Assembly: GCA_036397035.1 (NCBI GenBank)
Contig: DASWJS010000020.1
Location: 62,001 to 126,000 of the forward strand
Source: DASWJS01 sp036397035
GTDB lineage: Bacteria > Actinomycetota > AC-67
Direction: 5' to 3'
DNA length: 64,000 nucleotides
The first letter of the stretch is position 1. Every line of letters starts with the position of its first letter. The translations under genes and the position numbers were made by a program. The notes beneath the pieces are model-generated. The model searched no databases, was not told the DNA's origin, and was given only the letters and a program-made list of their open reading frames with translations. Positions 42,071 to 48,261 of this stretch are shown piece by piece.

Positions 42071-42076
42071 TATGGT
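42071..42076 (+). promoter_or_regulatory. -10 box TATGGT for leaderless membrane protein gene
   Basis: TATGGT is followed by 6 nt and then the ATG at 42083. It is divergent from the moaA promoter, the two -10 boxes being 36 bp apart. Confidence 0.45.
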
Positions 42077-42082
42077 GCGCGG

Positions 42083-43015
42083 ATGGCCGGCACGGCAACC
42101 GCCGCGATGCGCGCGGACCTGATCGTCGTGGCGGCGCTGAGCCTTCTCTGCGCCGGCGCACTGCTCGGCGGCTGGTGGCGAGCCGATAGCGGAACGAGCC
42201 GGGCGCGCCGGCTGCTCGTCGCCCTGCTCGCCGGATCGCTCGGGGCGCCCGCGGCGATCCTCGGCCTCGAGGCCGCCGGCGCGGGCGGCCCCGCGTTCGT
42301 CGCGGGCAGCGTGCTCGCCGGTGTGCTCGTCGCGGGCGCGGCGTTCGTGCGACCGGTCCTGGCGCTGGGGACGACCGCCGCTGTGTCCGCCGCGGCCGGC
42401 CTGGGCTGGTGGATCCTCGCGGCGGACCCGGTCCGCGTCGAGGGAGCCTTCGCCCTCGTCGTCGCGCCCGCCCTGCTCGCCTCGGCGCTGGCGCTCGACC
42501 TCGCGCGCAGCTCGCGCCGCGCCGTCGTCGTGCCGGCGCTGGCCCTGATCGCCTCCGCGATGGGAGCGCCCGCCCTGGCGAACCTTGCGATGTCGCCGCT
42601 CGTCACGGTTCCCGCGTTCGGCGCCTTCTTCGTGCTGGCGCGCCGAACCGCTCGATGGTGGCACGCGCTCGTCATCGCCCTTGCGGCCGGGGGCGTGACG
42701 GGGATGTTCCTCGTCGCCGGCGCCGTCGACGGGGAGCCCGTCACCGGCCTGACGACGCGCGCGGGAACGTGGGCCGTCGCGTGGATCCTGCTGGGGATCC
42801 TGCTCGTGGCGGCCGCGATCCCGGCTCGCGCGAACCACCACGCGTTTGCTCGCGGAACCTGGGGCGCGCCGCACCTGCGCGCCGCGGGGATCGCCGGCGC
42901 GATCGCGATCGTGGCCGAGGCGGTCGTGCTCGGCGACGCGATGAGCGCCGCCTGGATGGCCGCGTGGGGCGTCGCGGCGATGGACGTCGTGCTGCTGGAA
43001 GGAGGGCTTGCCTAG
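42083..43015 (+). CDS. Uncharacterised polytopic membrane protein
   Basis: 310 residues made almost wholly of Ala/Val/Leu-rich helices (about nine, for example LIVVAALSLLCAGALLGGW and LLVALLAGSLGAPAAILGL). There are few charged residues outside loops and no family motif is recognised. It is not coupled to neighbours and has its own promoter. It converges on the flavoprotein gene with 6 bp between stops. Confidence 0.6.
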   Translation: MAGTATAAMRADLIVVAALSLLCAGALLGGWWRADSGTSRARRLLVALLAGSLGAPAAILGLEAAGAGGPAFVAGSVLAGVLVAGAAFVRPVLALGTTAAVSAAAGLGWWILAADPVRVEGAFALVVAPALLASALALDLARSSRRAVVVPALALIASAMGAPALANLAMSPLVTVPAFGAFFVLARRTARWWHALVIALAAGGVTGMFLVAGAVDGEPVTGLTTRAGTWAVAWILLGILLVAAAIPARANHHAFARGTWGAPHLRAAGIAGAIAIVAEAVVLGDAMSAAWMAAWGVAAMDVVLLEGGLA

Positions 43016-43021
43016 GAGGCT

Positions 43022-44542
43022 CTAGCGCCGGCGCCGCTCGTCGCCGGCGACGGCCATCGCGGCGTTCCAGCCCGGCGCTCCGCTGACGCCGCCGCCCGGG
43101 TGCGCGCCGCTTCCGCAGAGGTACAAGCCCCGGACCGGCGAACGCGGTCCGAGCCGGTTGCCGAAGACGTGATCGGGGAGCAGCTCGCCGTGGAAGATGT
43201 TGCCCCCGGTGAGGCCGAATCGCGCCTCCAGGTCCGGCGGGCCGAGCACTTCCCGGTGCAGCACCGCGTCCCGAACGTTCGGCGCGTACGCGGCGAGCGC
43301 ATCGAGCACCGCGTCCCCCGCGCGCTCGCGCTCCGCCTCCCACGCGTCCGCCGTCACCGCCGGCGGCGCCCACTGCGCGAAGCACGAGGCGACGTGCTTG
43401 CCCGGCGGCGCGAGCGAGTCGTCCGTCACCGACTGGATGAACACCTCCATGAACGGCGTGCTCGACACGCGACCGTCCTGCGCCTCGGACCACGCGCGGT
43501 CGAGCGCGTCGATGCTCGGGCTGATCTCGATCGTGCCGGCGTGCTGCGGACCGGGCTCGGTCCCGGGAAGGCACGCGAACGACGGCAGCTCGTCCAGCGC
43601 CAGGTTCACCTTCACGACCGAGCCCGGCGTCGGGATCGCCCGCACGCGAGCGGCGAACTCCTCCGGTAGCTCCTCGACAAGGCCGAGGTAGGTCCGCTTC
43701 GGGTCGGCGTTGGAGAGCACGACGCCGGCGGGCAGCTCCTCGCCGCTGGCCAGGACGCCTCGCGCGCGGCCGCCCTCGACGACGATGCGGTCGACCTCGA
43801 CGCCCGTGCGCACGTCCACGCCGAGCGCTCGCGCGCACGACAGCAACGCGTGCGTGACGCCCCCCATCCCGCCGCGCACGTACGCCCACGTGCCCGCGCC
43901 GTCGACGAGGTCGCCGCCGAAGGCGTGATAGCTCATCACGAACGCCGTGCCGGGCGCGCGCGGGCCGAGCGCGGTCCCGATGATCCCCTGCCCGACGAAG
44001 GCCCCGCGAACCTCCTCGCTGTCGAAGAAGCGGCTCACCGTCTCCGCCGCAGATCCGGTGACGGCAAGAGCGAACATCTCGGCGCCCATTCGCCGCTCCA
44101 CCTCGGCCAGGCTGGGCGCGCGATCGGTGAGGATCATCGGCCGGAGCGCCTCGGCGACCGCGTCCCAGAACGCGTTCCAGCGCGGATACGCCTCGGCGTC
44201 CCGCACGGACACGCGCGCGATCTCCTCGCGCGTCCGCGCTTCGTCGCGCCACACGAAGAAGCGCCTGCCGTCGAGCAGCGGCACGAACATCCGCGGCTCC
44301 TTCGCGTACCAGCGCAGGCCGTGGTGCTCCAGCTCCAGCTCGCGCGCGATCTCCGGCCGGAACAGGCTGAAGGAGTACGCGGCGCTGGAGACGCGAAAGC
44401 CGGGAAGCATCTCCTCGGTCACGCAGGCGCCTCCTGCGACGTCGCGTCGTTCGAGCACCGTCACCCGCCAGCCCCGCCGGGCAAGCGCGCACGCGGCGAC
44501 GAGACCGTTGTGGCCGGCGCCGACCACGACGGCGCGCTTCAC
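43022..44542 (-). CDS. Phytoene-desaturase-like FAD-dependent oxidoreductase (paralogue)
   Basis: 506 residues. Dinucleotide-binding motif VVVGAGHNGLVAACALARRG, LERRDVAGGACVTEE, and the C-terminal GLYLCGSGAHPGGGVSGAPGWN that closes over FAD. It is the same superfamily as the gene at 27.5-29.1 kb but a different branch, closest in pattern to eukaryote-like pyridine nucleotide-disulfide family desaturase homologues. It lies 10 bp after a GT81-like glycosyltransferase, so the two may act on one lipid or carotenoid product. Confidence 0.82.
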   Translation of the reverse strand: MKRAVVVGAGHNGLVAACALARRGWRVTVLERRDVAGGACVTEEMLPGFRVSSAAYSFSLFRPEIARELELEHHGLRWYAKEPRMFVPLLDGRRFFVWRDEARTREEIARVSVRDAEAYPRWNAFWDAVAEALRPMILTDRAPSLAEVERRMGAEMFALAVTGSAAETVSRFFDSEEVRGAFVGQGIIGTALGPRAPGTAFVMSYHAFGGDLVDGAGTWAYVRGGMGGVTHALLSCARALGVDVRTGVEVDRIVVEGGRARGVLASGEELPAGVVLSNADPKRTYLGLVEELPEEFAARVRAIPTPGSVVKVNLALDELPSFACLPGTEPGPQHAGTIEISPSIDALDRAWSEAQDGRVSSTPFMEVFIQSVTDDSLAPPGKHVASCFAQWAPPAVTADAWEAERERAGDAVLDALAAYAPNVRDAVLHREVLGPPDLEARFGLTGGNIFHGELLPDHVFGNRLGPRSPVRGLYLCGSGAHPGGGVSGAPGWNAAMAVAGDERRRR

Positions 44543-44552
44543 GCGCCGGCCT

Positions 44553-45788
44553 TCACGCGCCAGCCTTCGCGGCGAGGAACATCGCGGCCAGCACCTCGAC
44601 CTCGTCGTCGGCCGAACGCTCGCTCCGCAAGAAGGTCGTCGTTCTCCCCAGGTACAGGGGGAACAGCCCGTCGACGGCCGCCCTCCGATCGGGCGCCCTC
44701 ATCGCGGCGACGACCGCGTCCACCCACAGCGACTGGTCGACGTCGACCGGCACGCCGAGCGCCCGCTCGATGCGCTCGCTCAGCCCCGGAAAGGCGCCCG
44801 TCGCGGCGCGCAGCGCACCGCGGGCACGGCGCTCCATCGCGTCCGGATCGATCCGCACCGCCTCCGGCCGCCCGTCGGCGGGGTCGCCGATCACCGGCGC
44901 GCGCTCGATGCGCTCGACGCGCCGCCATGCGGGCTCGTGCGCCTCGGCGAGCGCGAAGATCGTCGAGACGACCTGGCGGAACATCGGAGCCAGGTCGGCG
45001 CCCGGGTCCTTCGGGTCGTGCACCTTCGCTCCGAGCGGCGCTTGCGCGACCGTGCTCCCCCACAGGATCGCCGTCGTCGTCATCCACGCGTCGATGCCGA
45101 AGCGCGCGACGTCGCTCTCCCATACCGGTTCCGCGGCCCACCGTGCCGCGAGCGCGCCGCTGAACCCGAAGTCGCCCCCGATCGGCTGGCGGACCATCAC
45201 GCCGTAGAGCGCGGCCGTCAGCGGACACGCGATGGCGTTGGTGATCGTGCCGTCGGCTCGGTCGCGCGAATACAACGGCGTGACCAGATCGGCCTTTCCG
45301 TCCAGCGCGGGCCCGAGGAGCCGCTCGACCCAGACCGGGGTGATCGAGCGCAGGTCGGCGTCGAACACGGCGCAGGCGCGGACGCCCAGGCGCTCGGCGA
45401 GCCCGAACACCGCTCGCAGCGCGCTGCCCTTTCCCGGAGGCCCCGAGTAGAGGATCGCCGCGGTCGGCACGCGCGGGCCGGCGCCCGCGCCGAGCGCCCG
45501 CGCCGCCGTCCCGTCCGTCGAGCGGCCGTCGGAGATGGCGATCCCGCCCTTCACGCCGAGCCGGTCGAGGCCCTCGCTCACCGCGGTTACGACCTTCCCA
45601 ACAGTCGCGGCGTTGTTGAACGTAGGGATCCCGCACAGCACCCGCACGCCCTCGAGAACCTGCACGCCCTCGAGAACCCGCACGCCCTCCCCGAGCGTCC
45701 CGTGCAGTCCCCCGCTCGCCTCCATCTCCTCCAGTCCGCCCTCCGCCCGCGACTCTCGGCCAGCACTGCGCAACCCTGTCACAACCAC
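44553..45788 (-). CDS. GT81/GT2-like glycosyltransferase with repetitive N-terminus
   Basis: 411 residues from the GTG at 45788; the ATG at 45725 is an alternative. The GT-A core runs from VLCGIPTFNNAATVGKVV through ISDGRSTDGTAA, GKGSALRAVF and FDADLRSI (DxD metal site) to DGTITNAIACPLTAALYG and RQPIGGDFGFSG. That last part resembles glucosyl-3-phosphoglycerate and mannosylglycerate synthases (GT81). The acceptor is unproven. Just before the core a 6-residue unit (VLEGVQ/R) repeats, encoded by 18-bp tandem repeats. Confidence 0.75.
   Translation of the reverse strand: MVVTGLRSAGRESRAEGGLEEMEASGGLHGTLGEGVRVLEGVQVLEGVRVLCGIPTFNNAATVGKVVTAVSEGLDRLGVKGGIAISDGRSTDGTAARALGAGAGPRVPTAAILYSGPPGKGSALRAVFGLAERLGVRACAVFDADLRSITPVWVERLLGPALDGKADLVTPLYSRDRADGTITNAIACPLTAALYGVMVRQPIGGDFGFSGALAARWAAEPVWESDVARFGIDAWMTTTAILWGSTVAQAPLGAKVHDPKDPGADLAPMFRQVVSTIFALAEAHEPAWRRVERIERAPVIGDPADGRPEAVRIDPDAMERRARGALRAATGAFPGLSERIERALGVPVDVDQSLWVDAVVAAMRAPDRRAAVDGLFPLYLGRTTTFLRSERSADDEVEVLAAMFLAAKAGA
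45642..45689 (-). repeat. Tandem 18-bp repeats at the start of the glycosyltransferase gene
   Basis: CCGCACGCCCTCGAGAAC, then CTGCACGCCCTCGAGAAC, then a partial third copy, as read on the plus strand. Each encodes six residues (VLEGVR/Q), inserting extra residues ahead of the conserved domain. Confidence 0.8.
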
Positions 45789-45792
45789 GCCC

Positions 45793-45798
45793 TAGAGT
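45793..45798 (+). promoter_or_regulatory. -10 box TAGAGT upstream of gene 45842
   Basis: TAGAGT lies 43 nt before the ATG, leaving a leader with a strong Shine-Dalgarno. Confidence 0.3.
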
Positions 45799-45841
45799 GC
45801 GCGCGCTCCTTCCCGTTCGACACGAAACAGGAGGGATTGGC

Positions 45842-46267
45842 ATGGCCTGGCCGCGACTCCAAGGCAGATTCGTTCAGTGGTTCTCCGAAGCGCTCTCCGC
45901 CGCCGACTTCGACTTGGCGAGCGCGATCGCCTCGCTCGTCGCGGCCATGTCCGACGTGGATGCGCTGGATCGCCCGGGCCTGCGGCTGCTGCTGGACGAA
46001 CTCGAGCAAGCGGAGCCGGCCGCCGTGCGCGACGCGGCGCGTCCCGACCTGGCGACCATCAGGGACGTCGTCGCGGACCTGACGGCCGCGTTCGAGGACG
46101 AGGGAGACGACGGCCGGAGCGCCGAGGCTCCGATCGTCTACTTCAAGCTCCGCTCGAGTTCTCGCACGAACGTGCTCAGCGTGATGCCGAGCGCGACGCA
46201 GATCTCGCGCAGCTCCAGGATGTCGAGCCGGCGTTCACCTGTTTCGTACTTGCTCACGAACGACTGA
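45842..46267 (+). CDS. Uncharacterised small acidic protein
   Basis: 141 residues with a strong AGGAGG Shine-Dalgarno 8 nt before the ATG. The first roughly 95 residues are helical and acidic (FVQWFSEALSAADFDLASAI, LRLLLDELEQAEPAAVRDAA). The last roughly 45 are basic/Ser-rich and run antisense through the XRE regulator gene, so the original stop may have been lost. No family is recognised. The tail-to-tail overlap of 130 bp with a regulator gene is unusual. Confidence 0.6.
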   Translation: MAWPRLQGRFVQWFSEALSAADFDLASAIASLVAAMSDVDALDRPGLRLLLDELEQAEPAAVRDAARPDLATIRDVVADLTAAFEDEGDDGRSAEAPIVYFKLRSSSRTNVLSVMPSATQISRSSRMSSRRSPVSYLLTND

Positions 46268-46380
46268 GGACGGCGGAGACGATCCGCGATGTCCTGCTGG
46301 CGAAGACCCGCGGCGAGGCGACGTTCGCGCAGCAACGTCAGCAGCCGGTCTTGCTGTGCTCGCGGAGTCCGTTTGCCCAC
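46138..46380 (-). CDS. XRE-family HTH regulator (small)
   Basis: 80 residues from the GTG at 46380. The fold is a single Cro/C1 helix-turn-helix: LLRERRLAAGLRQQDIADRL, PQSFVSKYETGERRLDILEL, then a closing helix (ALGITLSTFVRELERS). Proteins of this size bind DNA as dimers. A near-perfect dyad (TTGGACA-N3-TGTACAA) lies about 93 bp upstream and could be its operator. The 3' end overlaps the convergent gene at 45842. Confidence 0.75.
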   Translation of the reverse strand: MGKRTPRAQQDRLLTLLRERRLAAGLRQQDIADRLRRPQSFVSKYETGERRLDILELREICVALGITLSTFVRELERSLK

Positions 46381-46472
46381 GGCCGACAATCTGGGGCACC
46401 GGGACGACTCATCCCGAAACAGGATCAATGCCTCAAACCTACGGTGCGTCAGGAGTCCCCCGGGCCTCGACG

Positions 46473-46489
46473 TTGGACAAAATGTACAA
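46473..46489. promoter_or_regulatory. Dyad TTGGACA-AAA-TGTACAA, candidate operator
   Basis: A 17-bp inverted repeat with 6 of 7 matching positions in an otherwise GC-rich gap of 226 bp between the XRE gene and the PucR-type gene. It is a plausible site for the XRE protein. A related dyad occurs upstream of the sigma-factor gene (60224-60236). Confidence 0.4.
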
Positions 46490-46606
46490 CTAATGCCGCG
46501 TTGAGCCCAGGGCCGAAGACGGCAACCCCCCGCGATCAGGCGCAGCGTTGCCCAAACGAGGGACTCCCCGCGGCCCGGCAGCGCCCGTACGCTTTCGGTC
46601 TTCAGC

Positions 46607-47314
46607 GTGCTCAAGCCCGTGTTGCAGCGAGGTCTCCTACTGGATCAGCGAGTGTCGACCGCCATCGTGGCCGCGTCCGTTCGCGGCGAGAAGCTCCGGT
46701 TCGAAGAGGAGGGCGGGACGCTGCTCAAGGCGCTGGACGGTCCCGCGGAGGGCGCGCGCATCCTCGGCGAGTCGCTCCTGGTCGAGGTCGAGTCGGGTGG
46801 ACTTGTCCCGTCGCCGGCACTGCGAACCCTCGGCGGAAGGCTTCGGCGCTCGCTCCAGGCGCGCTGGGAGCACCCGGTCTGGGTCGGCCTGGCGCCGGTT
46901 CCCGGGCGGCTGGCCGCGGAGGGAATCGCGCGGGCGCGAACGGCGGTCGAAGTCGGCCGCATCGTCTCACCCAAGCCGCGGGCGGTCGTCTTCGAAGACG
47001 TCGCGGCGGAGGCGGCCTTGCTGGCCGACCGTCGCGCGTGCGAGCGGCTGGCGGGGATCCTGGACTCGGTGCGCGCGCACGAAAAGCGGCGCGGGGGCGC
47101 CTTGATCCAAACGCTCGAGCTGTTCTTCCGGTGCGGTTCGGTGGCGGAGGCGGCTCGCAGGCTCGACACACACCGGCACACCGTCGAGTACCGCCTCGAT
47201 CAGGTGGAGTCGCTCACCGGCCGGTCGGTCAGGCAGAGCCCTGGACGCTTCGACGTGGAAGCGGCGCTGGTGGCCGCGCGGCTCCTCGAGGGGGTGCCGG
47301 CGAGGCCTCGGTGA
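46607..47314 (+). CDS. PucR/CdaR-type transcription regulator (C-terminal HTH)
   Basis: 235 residues. The C-terminal HTH_30 motif is clear: ALIQTLELFFRCGSVAEAARRLDTH and HRHTVEYRLDQVESLTGRSV, ending in FDVEAALVAARLL. The N-terminal part is shorter than full PucR proteins and only GGDEF-like remnants of the CdaR domain are plausible. The GTG start follows a TACGCT box. It probably regulates catabolic or uptake genes; the adjacent convergent Liv-type ABC system is a candidate target. Confidence 0.75.
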   Translation: MLKPVLQRGLLLDQRVSTAIVAASVRGEKLRFEEEGGTLLKALDGPAEGARILGESLLVEVESGGLVPSPALRTLGGRLRRSLQARWEHPVWVGLAPVPGRLAAEGIARARTAVEVGRIVSPKPRAVVFEDVAAEAALLADRRACERLAGILDSVRAHEKRRGGALIQTLELFFRCGSVAEAARRLDTHRHTVEYRLDQVESLTGRSVRQSPGRFDVEAALVAARLLEGVPARPR

Positions 47315-47325
47315 CCGCGGGGAGC

Positions 47326-47408
47326 GCAACGCACTGGAGGGGGCGGAGCCTCAGGGCACGGTCCTAGGGGTCGAGACTCCAGCGACACCCCCTCCATACG
47401 TGCGTTGC
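47326..47408. repeat. 18-bp near-perfect inverted repeat enclosing 44 bp
   Basis: The left arm GCAACGCACTGGAGGGGG (47326-47343) matches the reverse complement of 47388-47408 with a 3-nt insertion (GTA) in the right arm. It lies between two convergent genes. It could be a large bidirectional terminator or a small transposable remnant with terminal repeats. No direct target duplication is obvious. Confidence 0.55.
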
Positions 47409-47522
47409 GTGGTGCGTGCGGCAGGTGTCCTGCGTGCTTGCAGGCAATTACGCACGGGCGGCCTGGAGGTTGCGGTGCCGGCTCGAACGTTTACCGGCAA
47501 ATTCCGCCCACCGCGCCGAAGG

Positions 47523-48260
47523 TCAGCGCTTCGCAGGCTTGGTCTCGGTGGCCTCGCCCAGGTAGGCCTCCATCAGCTCGGGCGAGGCGAGGAGATCCTT
47601 GCTGGCTCCCTCGACGGCCACTTCCCCCTTGGCCAGCACGTATGCCCGGGCGGTGTGCTTCAATGCGAGGTGGACGAACTGCTCGACCAACAGGACCGCA
47701 CATCCGGCTCGGTTGACCACCGAGAGCGCTTCGAAGAGCTGCTGGACGATCAGCGGCGCCAGCCCAAGGGACAATTCGTCCACCAAGAGCAGAGTCGGAC
47801 GGCTCATGAGCGCCCGTGCGACCGTCAGCATCTGTTGCTCGCCGCCCGACATCGTTCCCGCCGCCTGACCAGCACGCTCGCGCAGACGAGGGAACATCTC
47901 GAACATCTCCTCGATGCGGTCGCGCTCGTCGGCGGGGTCCTTGCGGTTCGTCCAGTGCCCGAGCTTCAGGTTCTCCGCCACCGTCAGCTCGGGGAACAGC
48001 TCGCGACCCTCGGGCATGTGCGCCACGCCGAGCCTGACGATCTTCTGAGCGCTGAGACCCGTAATCTCGCCGTCGCCGAACGTGATGCGACCGGCCGCCG
48101 GAGCGAGCAGACCCGAGATCGCTCGGAGCGTCGTGGTCTTGCCGGCGCCGTTCGCGCCGAGCAGCGAGACCATCTCGCCGTCCTCGATGTGAAGGCTTAC
48201 CCCCCGCAGGGCCTGGACCGGCCCGTAGAAGACGTCGATGCCCTCGACGTGAAGCGCCAC
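47523..48260 (-). CDS. livF: Branched-chain amino-acid-type ABC transporter ATPase, LivF-like
   Basis: 245 residues. Walker A GANGAGKTT, Q-loop HMPEGRELFPELTVAEN (typical LivF), signature MSGGEQQML, Walker B LLLVDELSLGLAP and the H/Q region LLVEQ are intact. It would pair with the LivG domain of the 994-residue protein to drive import of branched-chain amino acids or a related small organic molecule. The gene starts one base after the stop of the upstream fusion gene. Confidence 0.9.
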   Translation of the reverse strand: MALHVEGIDVFYGPVQALRGVSLHIEDGEMVSLLGANGAGKTTTLRAISGLLAPAAGRITFGDGEITGLSAQKIVRLGVAHMPEGRELFPELTVAENLKLGHWTNRKDPADERDRIEEMFEMFPRLRERAGQAAGTMSGGEQQMLTVARALMSRPTLLLVDELSLGLAPLIVQQLFEALSVVNRAGCAVLLVEQFVHLALKHTARAYVLAKGEVAVEGASKDLLASPELMEAYLGEATETKPAKR

Positions 48261-48261
48261 C

